From: Methanomassiliicoccaceae archaeon UBA367
GTDB taxonomy: Archaea; Thermoplasmatota; Thermoplasmata; Methanomassiliicoccales; Methanomethylophilaceae
Assembly: GCA_002506255.1 (NCBI GenBank)
Contig: DAXF01000081.1
Span: forward strand, 808 to 8,004
Direction: 5' to 3'
DNA: 7,197 nucleotides
Below are positions 1 to 5,512 of this stretch, one piece after another (position 1 is the stretch's first letter; each line of letters opens with the position of its first letter). The notes under the pieces are model-generated. The model ran no database searches. It saw nothing but the letters and a program-made list of their open reading frames with translations, and had not been told where the DNA came from. The position numbers were made by a program, and so were the translations under genes.

Positions 1-375
1 ACGAAGGCTCTGGAGCTTCTCGCGACTGAGAAGCTCAAGGCGCTTGCAAAAGAGAAGGCCATTGAGGGGGAGGAGCTGATGCTGGTGGTCTGGCACGGAT
101 CCTGGGGATATCTGCTCAGGGACTGCGGCATAGACCAGCATTCGATAGAAGGACTGACAGACTCGACCTTCGGGCCCATCATCGGCCTGGAGGAGCTCAA
201 CCATGGTGAACCGTTCAAGATATTCGTCGGAACAGAAGCAGAAAGAAGCAACGCGTCAAAGGCTGCTCCAAACTGCGAGACAGTATTGGTAAATCCTCTG
301 TCCGGGAATTGGCTTGACGCCCTCGGGGACGCGATAGGAAAAATAAGCGAAGGACTGATAGAGGGCGAACACTGA
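1..375 (+). CDS. znuA: Zn/Mn-type ABC transporter substrate-binding protein, C-terminal part (5' end outside window)
   Basis: The reading frame is open from base 1 to the TGA at 373-375, giving the last 124 residues of a larger protein; the signal peptide and N-terminal lobe lie upstream of the window. The segment fits the C-terminal lobe of cluster-9 (TroA/ZnuA) metal-binding proteins: the end of a long amphipathic linker helix (about residues 1-24 of the visible part), then VVWHGSWGYLL (29-39), where family members have a metal-ligand His (here His32) followed by an aromatic Gly-Tyr. Then come a GLEEL/KIFVG strand-helix unit and a final VNPLSGNWLDAL stretch. Relatives usually have an Asp ligand in a 'DPL' motif where this one has Asn-Pro-Leu. 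The protein would capture Zn, Mn or Fe outside the membrane and pass it to the permease. The overlap with the ATPase gene (TGATG) supports this assignment. Family confidence is good; the exact metal is unknown. Confidence 0.8.
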   Translation, partial: TKALELLATEKLKALAKEKAIEGEELMLVVWHGSWGYLLRDCGIDQHSIEGLTDSTFGPIIGLEELNHGEPFKIFVGTEAERSNASKAAPNCETVLVNPLSGNWLDALGDAIGKISEGLIEGEH

Positions 376-1136
376 TGACTGCCAAACCAATAGAGATCAA
401 GAACCTTACTTCCGGATACGAAGGTCTACCGGTGATCGAGAACGTGAATCTCGATCTCCGGGATTCCGATTTCCTGGCCGTCATCGGGCCGAACGGTGGA
501 GGGAAGACCACTCTTTTCAAGACGATATTGGGCCTTATAGAGCCCATCTCAGGAGAGGTTAGGATAAACGGGCTCCCCCCCTCAAAGGGGTCCAAACAGA
601 TAGGCTATGTTCCGCAGAAGGAGAGGACCGACCCTGCTTATCCCATAAGAGTCGAGGACGTCGTCCTGATGGGTCTGAGAGCCCGGAAGGGACTTCGCCC
701 CACATACTCTGCGGAGGCCCGGGAGGCCGCGGAAAAGGCGATGGAGTACGCAGAGGTCTTGAACTTCAGAAAAAGCCGGATCAGCGAACTATCGGGAGGA
801 CAGCTCCAAAGAGTGTTCCTGGCCAGAGCCTTGGCCCCGGAGCCCCCCATACTTATGCTGGATGAGCCGACCGCAAGCCTTGACCCCAATATGAAGGACT
901 GCACCTATGACATACTGAGGAAGGTCAATCGGGAAAGGGGCACTGCGATAATGATTATAACTCATGACATGAGCAGCATATCCCATGATGTGAAAAGGGT
1001 CGCCTGTATGAACCGCAGGCTAATTGTTAATGATGCGCCCGAGGTAACGCAGGAGATGCTGGAACTGAGCCTTCATTGCATCCCGGAGCTGGTGCACATG
1101 GGCCCTTGCAACTGCGGAGGTCATAAAGATGACTGA
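375..1136 (+). CDS. znuC: Zn/Mn-type metal ABC transporter ATP-binding protein
   Basis: This 253-residue ABC ATPase has every nucleotide-binding element in order: Walker A GPNGGGKTT (38-46), Q-loop Gln81 in GYVPQ, signature LSGGQ (139-143), Walker B ILMLDE (159-164), D-loop SLD (168-170) and switch His197. Length and motif spacing fit the metal-importer (ZnuC/MntB) branch. It would energise import of a divalent metal from the cytoplasmic face as a dimer under the ABC-3 permease. The ATG at 375 shares one base with the upstream TGA, and the gene overlaps the permease by 8 bp, so all three subunits are probably translated from one mRNA with coupling. The C-terminal 20 residues are rich in potential metal ligands (His234, Cys235, His241, Cys245, Cys247, His250). 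His-rich tails are known on some ZnuC proteins, so metal sensing by this tail is an inference. Zn versus Mn cannot be settled from the sequence. Confidence 0.9.
   Translation: MTAKPIEIKNLTSGYEGLPVIENVNLDLRDSDFLAVIGPNGGGKTTLFKTILGLIEPISGEVRINGLPPSKGSKQIGYVPQKERTDPAYPIRVEDVVLMGLRARKGLRPTYSAEAREAAEKAMEYAEVLNFRKSRISELSGGQLQRVFLARALAPEPPILMLDEPTASLDPNMKDCTYDILRKVNRERGTAIMIITHDMSSISHDVKRVACMNRRLIVNDAPEVTQEMLELSLHCIPELVHMGPCNCGGHKDD
1116..1120 (+). promoter_or_regulatory. Ribosome-binding site of the permease gene
   Basis: GGAGG, 8 nt before the ATG at 1129, inside the final codons of the upstream ATPase gene. It fixes the permease start and shows that internal operon genes use Shine-Dalgarno initiation, in contrast to the promoter-proximal genes further right, where no such site is seen. 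Confidence 0.7.
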
Positions 1137-1998
1137 TTGGGCCCTGATGTTCTCCTCCTCGCTGATACAGAACATGTTCATCTGCACAGCCATATGCTGT
1201 GTCCTTGCCGCCGTCATAGGCTCTTTCGTAGTAGTTAAGAGAATAGTCTTCGTGACCGGCGGCATAGCCCACACTACGTTCGGCGGCGTCGGCCTTGCGT
1301 TCTATCTACAATCTAACTTCCTCATGATGTGGTTCAAGCCCATGCTGGGTGCGGCCATGTTCGCCGTCTCCGCAGCAGTGATAATGGCCTCTCCCAAGGT
1401 CAGTAAAATGCTCAGGGAGGATTCCGTCATAGGGGTCCTCTGGTCTGTAGGCATGGCACTGGGCGTCATATTCATGCATTACGTCGACACGTCGGTGATC
1501 ACGCCCTCAGGATACGAGACCGTGCTTTTCGGGAGCATAGTTTTCCTGACGAAACTTGATATTTACCTGATAGCCACGGTAGCCTCGGCGATACTGATCA
1601 TAGTAGCCCTTCTGTTCAGGGACCTGCAGCTGACGACATTCGACGAGACCCAGGCAAAGCTCTCCGGGATCAACGTTACCGCAATGAATGTCGTGCTCTA
1701 CATAATGATCGCCATAACCTGTGTCCTGATGGCCAACCTAATCGGGATAATAATGATCATAGCCCTGATAACTATCCCGCCGGCCATAGCGAATATGTTC
1801 TGCAACGACCTGAAAGAGATGATTGTCTCTGCAACAGTGATTTCCCTGTGCCTCACCATGCTGGCTCTTTTGATATCCATCGCTACGAACATACCTCCGG
1901 GGGCCACGGTGGCCATAGTGCTGGGCATATCGTTCATGATCTCCATCATGGCCAGGTCCGTTTCCGGGAAGCTCCTGGCAAGAAGGGCCGCCGCCTGA
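1129..1998 (+). CDS. znuB: Zn/Mn-type metal ABC transporter permease (ABC-3 family)
   Basis: This 289-residue, strongly hydrophobic protein has about eight membrane helices (roughly 10-37, 53-68, 70-88, 99-117, 132-160, 182-203, 204-226, 230-275 with a break). Family landmarks are visible: GGIAHTTFGGVGLAFYL (44-60), corresponding to the conserved GDxxSHxxxPG loop but with Gly in place of Asp as in a common subgroup; FDETQAKLSGI near 167-177, the cytoplasmic coupling region that meets the ATPase; the ITIPPAIANMF segment near 218; and PPGATVAIVLGISF near 256-269. It forms the membrane channel of the metal importer. The start is supported by a GGAGG ribosome-binding site at 1116-1120, 8 nt before the ATG, which lies inside the end of the ATPase gene. 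It is the last gene of the operon. A manganese or iron substrate would fit equally well. Confidence 0.9.
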   Translation: MTDWALMFSSSLIQNMFICTAICCVLAAVIGSFVVVKRIVFVTGGIAHTTFGGVGLAFYLQSNFLMMWFKPMLGAAMFAVSAAVIMASPKVSKMLREDSVIGVLWSVGMALGVIFMHYVDTSVITPSGYETVLFGSIVFLTKLDIYLIATVASAILIIVALLFRDLQLTTFDETQAKLSGINVTAMNVVLYIMIAITCVLMANLIGIIMIIALITIPPAIANMFCNDLKEMIVSATVISLCLTMLALLISIATNIPPGATVAIVLGISFMISIMARSVSGKLLARRAAA

Positions 1999-2167
1999 GG
2001 GCACTGCTGAGAGATCGAAACAGAACAAACTTTACTGGCACGATCAGAGGATATCCTGCTTCCGGTCTCCGAACAACAAACGGGGTCCTTGCAGATGAGA
2101 TCATGATTCAGGTGCTTCAAAACGATATATTTAATATTATACCGCTCGGTCTGGAGCGACGAGCATA
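1999..2167. other. Gene-free spacer between the metal importer and apt
   Basis: These 169 bp hold no supported gene. I see no hairpin followed by a T-run that would mark the end of the importer operon. Two short perfect palindromes occur, AGGATATCCT at 2048-2057 and ATCATGAT at 2100-2107; neither is long enough to call an operator. The right third holds the AT-rich promoter of the next gene. Confidence 0.6.
2125..2140 (+). promoter_or_regulatory. TATA box of apt
   Basis: A 16-bp run of only A and T (core TATATTTA at 2126-2133), in otherwise GC-balanced DNA, lies about 37 nt before the apt ATG. An archaeal start site 25-28 nt after the box centre would fall near 2155-2160, leaving a leader of about 10 nt. 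The purine stretch upstream (CAAAACG, 2118-2124) could serve as the TFB element. Confidence 0.65.
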
Positions 2168-2692
2168 ATGAAGGACATCAAGGCTTTCGTGAAGACAATA
2201 CCGGATTTTCCCAAACCTGGGATCCAGTTCAGAGACGTGACGACGATAGTCGAGAGCCCCGAGGGCATGAGAATGGCCGTGGACGGTATCGTCGATATGC
2301 TGAAGGATCTTGATTTCGATCTGGTCGTGGGATCCGAATCGAGAGGCTTCCTCTTTGGTGCGCCAGTCGCTTACGCTGTAGACAAGGGTTTCGTGATGGT
2401 GAGGAAGAAGGGAAAGCTCCCCAGAGAGACCATATGTGAGGAATACTGCCTCGAGTACGGCACCGCTACCCTGGAAATGCATAAGGATGCCATAAAGAAA
2501 GGACAAAAGGTCGTCATCGTTGACGACCTCATAGCTACCGGCGGAACAACGGAAGCGATCATCAAGATGGTGGAGAGACTTGGCGGCGAAGTTGTCAGAA
2601 TATGTTTCGTGATCGAGCTCGCAGGACTCAAAGGAAGGGAGAAGCTGAAGGGATACGACGTGAAGTCCCTCGCAGTATACGAAGGAAATTAA
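2168..2692 (+). CDS. apt: Adenine phosphoribosyltransferase
   Basis: This 174-residue protein is close to the usual 170-183 of APRTs. It would convert adenine plus PRPP to AMP and pyrophosphate in the cytoplasm (purine salvage). The N-terminal IPDFPKPGIQFRDVT (11-25) is the adenine-site signature of the APRT class. VVGSESRGF (53-61) supplies the pyrophosphate-contacting loop, RKKGKLP (79-85) is the flexible lid, and VVIVDDLIATGGT (115-127) is the PRPP-binding motif with its two Asp residues; LEYGTATLEMHKDAI (95-109) is also characteristic. The archaeal Hpt group and orotate enzymes lack the IPDFPKPG opening, so adenine is the likeliest base. The ATG at 2168 fits the family N-terminus and follows a strong TATA box; a GGAG at 2153-2156 is a possible but distant ribosome-binding site. 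The gene stands alone and ends one base from a convergent tRNA gene. Confidence 0.93.
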   Translation: MKDIKAFVKTIPDFPKPGIQFRDVTTIVESPEGMRMAVDGIVDMLKDLDFDLVVGSESRGFLFGAPVAYAVDKGFVMVRKKGKLPRETICEEYCLEYGTATLEMHKDAIKKGQKVVIVDDLIATGGTTEAIIKMVERLGGEVVRICFVIELAGLKGREKLKGYDVKSLAVYEGN

Positions 2693-2693
2693 G

Positions 2694-2767
2694 TGAGCCT
2701 GCCGGGATTCGAACCCGGGTCGTCGGTTCCGAAGACCGACAGGATTGATCCTCTACCCCACAAGCCC
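2694..2767 (-). tRNA. tRNA-Arg (anticodon TCG)
   Basis: The minus strand folds into a complete 74-nt cloverleaf without encoded CCA. The acceptor stem is GGGCTTG with CAGGCTC (two G-U pairs) and the discriminator is A. The D arm is GGGT...TCCT with a 13-22 T-T mismatch, in the archaeal GTGGGGTAG style. The anticodon stem is TCGGT with ACCGA around loop CTTCGGA, so the anticodon is TCG (bases 2730-2732), which reads CGA and probably other CGN codons. The variable loop has 4 nt, and the T stem CCGGG/CCCGG encloses TTCGAAT. No intron is seen. Its 3' end lies one base from the apt stop codon, and its own TATA box is 25 nt upstream. Confidence 0.95.
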
Positions 2768-2788
2768 GCGACGAGATAGGTTGCCGCC

Positions 2789-2795
2789 TATAAAT
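2789..2795 (-). promoter_or_regulatory. TATA box of tRNA-Arg
   Basis: On the minus strand ATTTATA is centred 25 nt upstream of the mature tRNA 5' end, the standard archaeal distance, with a purine-rich AAGCGA directly before it that could bind TFB. Read on the plus strand the same bases give TATAAAT, so a contribution to the divergent hypE promoter cannot be excluded. Confidence 0.65.
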
Positions 2796-2814
2796 TCGCT
2801 TGTTCCTTCCTCGC

Positions 2815-2824
2815 AAGTTTTATT
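2815..2824 (+). promoter_or_regulatory. Proposed TATA box of hypE
   Basis: AAGTTTTATT begins 35 nt before the ATG at 2850. It closely resembles AAGTTTATTT, which begins 34 nt before the RqcH gene's ATG. The spacing would place the first transcribed base at or next to the ATG, giving a leaderless message. The alternative is the plus-strand TATAAAT at 2789-2795 with an ATG at 2826. Confidence 0.5.
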
Positions 2825-2849
2825 CATGAGTCCCGACATCCGAGAGCTC

Positions 2850-3899
2850 ATGGCCAAAGTAATCCTCAATCACGGAGCGGGAGGGGAGATAATGCAGGAG
2901 TTCATCTCCAAGCACATAATATGTCACTATCCCAAAGTCAAAACGGACGTTCCGTTGGATTCGATGGATGATTCTGCGGTAGTGGACGGCATTGTGTTCA
3001 CGACCGACGGTCATACCGTTAAACCTCTGATATTCCCGGGCGGGGACATCGGAAGACTCTCCGTAGCGGGAACCGTGAACGACATAGCCGTAATGGGCGC
3101 AGAGCCCCTTGCTCTTTCCTGCTCCCTCGTACTTGAGGCGGGATTGGATCTGGACATCGTCGACGAGGTGCTCCGATCCGTCGGAGAGACCAGCAGAGAG
3201 TGCGGCGTCCCGGTGGTCACCGGAGATACTAAGGTCGTAGAGGCCGGCGGTGTAGACGAGATGATCATGGTCACCTCAGCAATAGGAAGAAGGACATCTC
3301 TGCTGGACGACAATCTAAGGATCGCCTCGGAGTACCGGAAGGTGGATTCCAGATGGACGACCGACGACAATGTCCGCCCGGGTGACGTGATAATCGCCTC
3401 TGGAACAGTGGGTGACCACGGGATAGCAATACTATCGTTCAGAGAAGGGTACGGCTTCGAGAGCGTCGTAGAAAGTGATGTGGCCCCCCTCAACGGAATG
3501 ATAGCTGAGGCACTGAAGGTCGGAGGCATAACGGCTATGAAGGACCCGACCCGCGGCGGCATCGCGAACACATTGAACGAGTGGTGCTCCAAGTCCAAGG
3601 TCGGACTCGACATAACAGAGAAAGACATCCCCCTGAGGCAAGGAGTGGTCAGCGCCTGCGAGATGCTGGGGCTCGATCCCTTTAGCATAGGCAACGAGGG
3701 CAAGGTCATCATCGCCTGCGTACCTGAGATGGCAGAGGATGTGCTCAAGACACTGAGGAGGAACAAGTACGGCAGGGATGCGGCCATAATCGGACGCGCT
3801 GTGGAATCTGAGGTACCGAGGGTCGTTCTGAGGACGGAAGTTGGCGGAAGAAGGATACTGGAACCTCCTGCGGGGGACCCGGTCCCCAGGATCTGCTGA
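2850..3899 (+). CDS. hypE: Hydrogenase maturation factor HypE (carbamoyl dehydratase)
   Basis: HypE takes the carbamoyl group handed over by HypF onto its C-terminal cysteine and uses ATP to dehydrate it to a thiocyanate, the source of the CN ligands of [NiFe] hydrogenase iron. With the ATG at 2850 the protein has 349 residues. It opens with NHGAGG (7-12), continues with the ATP-site MDDSAVVDG (39-47), FPGGDIGRLSVAGTVNDIAVMG (written in two parts: FPGGDIGRL 62-70 and TVNDIAVMG 75-83), then VTGDTK, SGTVGDHGIAILS and DPTRGGIANTLNE. It ends exactly in PRIC with Cys349 as last residue, so it should be active. Residues about 149-172 form an insertion not usual in short HypE proteins. An in-frame ATG at 2826 would add eight residues; 2850 is preferred because MAKVILNHGAGG matches the family start and fits the upstream TATA box. 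No other hyp gene is beside it, so partners must lie elsewhere. Confidence 0.93.
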   Translation: MAKVILNHGAGGEIMQEFISKHIICHYPKVKTDVPLDSMDDSAVVDGIVFTTDGHTVKPLIFPGGDIGRLSVAGTVNDIAVMGAEPLALSCSLVLEAGLDLDIVDEVLRSVGETSRECGVPVVTGDTKVVEAGGVDEMIMVTSAIGRRTSLLDDNLRIASEYRKVDSRWTTDDNVRPGDVIIASGTVGDHGIAILSFREGYGFESVVESDVAPLNGMIAEALKVGGITAMKDPTRGGIANTLNEWCSKSKVGLDITEKDIPLRQGVVSACEMLGLDPFSIGNEGKVIIACVPEMAEDVLKTLRRNKYGRDAAIIGRAVESEVPRVVLRTEVGGRRILEPPAGDPVPRIC

Positions 3900-3952
3900 G
3901 CTCTTACCTCGTGGATGTGGCTCATGAGTGCCGGGTGTGCCGAAGCTCGATA

Positions 3953-3963
3953 AAGTAATATAA
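3953..3963 (+). promoter_or_regulatory. TATA box of the DUF1015 gene
   Basis: AAGTAATATAA starts 32 nt before the ATG at 3985, in the 85-bp gap after hypE. The distance predicts a transcript that starts at or within a few bases of the ATG. A GGGAG at 3979-3983 sits directly against the start codon, too close to act as a normal ribosome-binding site. Confidence 0.6.
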
Positions 3964-3984
3964 GGCCGAAACCTAGCCGGGAGC

Positions 3985-5169
3985 ATGGTTATTTTCCTCC
4001 CGTTCCCAGGGTACAGGCCTGCTTTGAAGAAGGACGAGAAGATCGATGACAGGATATCCCCTCCTTATGATGTCATAGACGGAGACTACCTTGAGAAGCT
4101 CCAAAGCCTCCCGCGCAACGTAACCCGTCTGACCCTCATGCCGGAGAACGGCCGCTACGGGAGATCGAGAAAAGAACTGGATTCCTGGATAGACGACGGG
4201 TCTCTTGCACAGGATCCCGATTCATTCTACTTCTACAGGCAGACCTTCCTTGATAATGAGAATATGAGGGTCCGGACAGGAATAGTCGGAATATTGAAGA
4301 CTGAAGATTATTCTGAAGGGAATATAATCCCCCACGAGGAAACCTTCTCCAAGGTCAAGGACGACCGCCTGAATCTGCTCAGGGACATGGAAACCCACCT
4401 TGAGTCCATATTCGGCGTATACGAGGGGCTGTCACCCGAGCTTAACAGCAGGATCGCGGAGAACGCCATTCTGGTTTATTCTTACAAGGATGATTCGGGC
4501 GTCCTTCACGAGTACTACCGCATATCCGACCCTATGATAATGGCCGACATATCCGACGAGATGGAGGGCCAGAAGATGCTCATCGCAGACGGTCACCACC
4601 GTTACGAGACCGCTCTCAATTACTCTAAGGAGAATCCCGACGATGAAAGGAAGGGGTTCGTGCTGGCCACCCTGGTGGCGGGCAATGATGAGGGGCTGGT
4701 CATATGGCCGACTCACAGGCTGATACGCGGGGACGACATATCTGAGAAGAACGCCATCAGAGGCATCTCCGGGAAGATTGCTCTTACCGAGGTCAACGGC
4801 GTGCAGAACCTTAAGGCCCAACTTAAGGACCACACGTTCGGGATACTGTTCAGGTCCGGGAAATGCTTCCTGGCGGATCACAACGGCGAGGGGCTTTGGA
4901 GCCTCGACACATATGTGGCCCAGGAATTTGTCATGAGGGGGGTCTACAAAAGTGATGAGGGCAAGGCCGATATCGCATATGACGCCGAGTTCGATTCCGC
5001 CGTCAGTAAAGTGGAGAATGGGAAATATGATGCCGTTCTGCTTTTCAACGACCCGAGCCTCCAGACCATCTGGGATCTGTCATTGGCAGGGAAGAGGATG
5101 CCGAAGAAGACCACTTTCTTCTTCCCGAAGATCTGGTCCGGCTGGGTATTCTACAGGATGATGTGCTGA
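3985..5169 (+). CDS. DUF1015 (COG4198) family protein of unknown function
   Basis: This 394-residue soluble protein spans the full DUF1015 family. The family hallmarks are in order: a YRPAL opening with ISPPYDVI (24-31), the HEETFSKVKDDRLNLL block (117-132) followed by IFGVYEGL, IADGHHRYETAL (200-211) in the middle, and the closing MPKKTTFFFPK (372-382) with a short Trp/Phe-rich tail. No signal peptide or membrane segment is visible. The biochemical role is unproven. The DGHHRYETA stretch resembles the DGHHR motif of the ParB/Srx fold, including ParB-like free-serine kinases (SerK, SbnI). As I recall, bacterial DUF1015 genes are often next to serine biosynthesis genes, so a small-molecule kinase is a reasonable but unproven guess. 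Here it follows hypE by 85 bp on the same strand but has its own promoter, so a hydrogenase link is unlikely. The ATG at 3985 gives the usual family N-terminus. Confidence 0.85.
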   Translation: MVIFLPFPGYRPALKKDEKIDDRISPPYDVIDGDYLEKLQSLPRNVTRLTLMPENGRYGRSRKELDSWIDDGSLAQDPDSFYFYRQTFLDNENMRVRTGIVGILKTEDYSEGNIIPHEETFSKVKDDRLNLLRDMETHLESIFGVYEGLSPELNSRIAENAILVYSYKDDSGVLHEYYRISDPMIMADISDEMEGQKMLIADGHHRYETALNYSKENPDDERKGFVLATLVAGNDEGLVIWPTHRLIRGDDISEKNAIRGISGKIALTEVNGVQNLKAQLKDHTFGILFRSGKCFLADHNGEGLWSLDTYVAQEFVMRGVYKSDEGKADIAYDAEFDSAVSKVENGKYDAVLLFNDPSLQTIWDLSLAGKRMPKKTTFFFPKIWSGWVFYRMMC

Positions 5170-5345
5170 CATCACTCCTTCCTGAGTCTGGGATGGAACA
5201 TATCCAAACCATTTTCAATTCTTCATCTTGAATATGCGTCAACCAAGATCCCTAATGCACCGGTATGGGCCATTGGCAGAAGCCACAGCTTTTACCGCAG
5301 GGGTTAGGACCGACGCACCCGTCGTGTAATGCATTGATAATAAAG
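5170..5345. other. Gene-free spacer between DUF1015 gene and tRNA-Thr
   Basis: These 176 bp contain no supported gene. A pyrimidine-rich stretch at about 5202-5228 (CCATTTTCAATTCTTCATC) could help end the DUF1015 transcript, since archaeal polymerase stops on T-rich DNA, but it is a weak signal. A 5-bp inverted repeat, CGACG-CACC-CGTCG, lies at 5311-5324, downstream of the tRNA on the minus strand. Confidence 0.5.
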
Positions 5346-5420
5346 TGGAGCCGCTGGAGGGAATTGAACCCTCGACCTACGCCTTACCAAGGCGTCGCTA
5401 TACCCCTTAGCCACAGCGGC
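5346..5420 (-). tRNA. tRNA-Thr (anticodon GGT), CCA encoded
   Basis: The minus strand gives a perfect cloverleaf of 75 nt including a genomic CCA (bases 5346-5348). The acceptor stem GCCGCTG/CAGCGGC has seven Watson-Crick pairs, and the discriminator is T, as is common in archaeal tRNA-Thr. The D stem is GCTA/TAGC with loop AGGGGTA. The anticodon stem ACGCC/GGCGT encloses TTGGTAA, giving anticodon GGT (bases 5386-5388), which reads ACC and ACU. The variable loop is AGGTC, and the T stem GAGGG/CCCTC encloses TTCAATT. No intron is seen. It is divergent from the RqcH gene, with 92 bp between them holding both promoters. Confidence 0.96.
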
Positions 5421-5441
5421 CTCTGGCGGTCTAACAAGGCG

Positions 5442-5454
5442 CTTATTGATAAAG
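5442..5454 (-). promoter_or_regulatory. Probable TATA box of tRNA-Thr
   Basis: On the minus strand CTTTATCAATAAG is centred about 28 nt upstream of the tRNA 5' end. It is the only AT-rich stretch at a suitable distance. The match to a TATA consensus is only fair. Confidence 0.45.
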
Positions 5455-5478
5455 GTTTCTTCGGACGGGGGCCTGGAT

Positions 5479-5488
5479 AAGTTTATTT
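5479..5488 (+). promoter_or_regulatory. TATA box of the RqcH gene
   Basis: AAGTTTATTT begins 34 nt before the ATG at 5513 and predicts a transcript start at about 5508-5513, so the message should be leaderless or nearly so. No Shine-Dalgarno sequence precedes the ATG, in agreement with this. The element matches the one proposed for hypE in sequence and spacing. Confidence 0.6.
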
Positions 5489-5512
5489 CAGTGACCTACT
5501 ATAGATGCGCAT

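Noticed and set aside
2048..2057. The palindrome AGGATATCCT as an operator for apt or the metal importer
   Set aside because: A single 10-bp palindrome about 70 bp upstream of the TATA box, not repeated elsewhere in the window, is within chance expectation.
1848..2168. A 106-codon plus-strand frame at the end of the permease gene and the following spacer
   Set aside because: It lies in another frame of the permease, is His-rich only because of codon shift, and crosses the apt promoter.
2628..2816. A 62-codon minus-strand frame over the apt end and tRNA-Arg
   Set aside because: Most of it is the tRNA-Arg gene itself plus the antisense of apt; there is no start signal or family motif.
2745..2849. 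N-terminal extension of HypE back to the first ATG in frame
   Set aside because: It would place coding sequence inside tRNA-Arg and its promoter, and the extra residues do not resemble any HypE N-terminus.
3873..3887. A GGGGAC-CCG-GTCCCC hairpin near the end of hypE as a terminator
   Set aside because: It lies within codons for the conserved end of HypE and has no T-run after it, so codon constraint explains it.
3011..3925. A 304-codon minus-strand frame opposite hypE
   Set aside because: Ser- and Thr-rich antisense shadow of a gene whose plus-strand frame carries full HypE motifs to the terminal PRIC.
5234..5329. A 31-codon plus-strand frame in the spacer before tRNA-Thr
   Set aside because: No ribosome-binding site, no TATA box at the right distance and no recognisable sequence; frames of this length occur by chance.
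5265..5480. A 71-codon plus-strand frame containing WSRWRELNPRP
   Set aside because: This is the well-known false peptide that appears when a tRNA gene is translated in antisense; the bases form tRNA-Thr.
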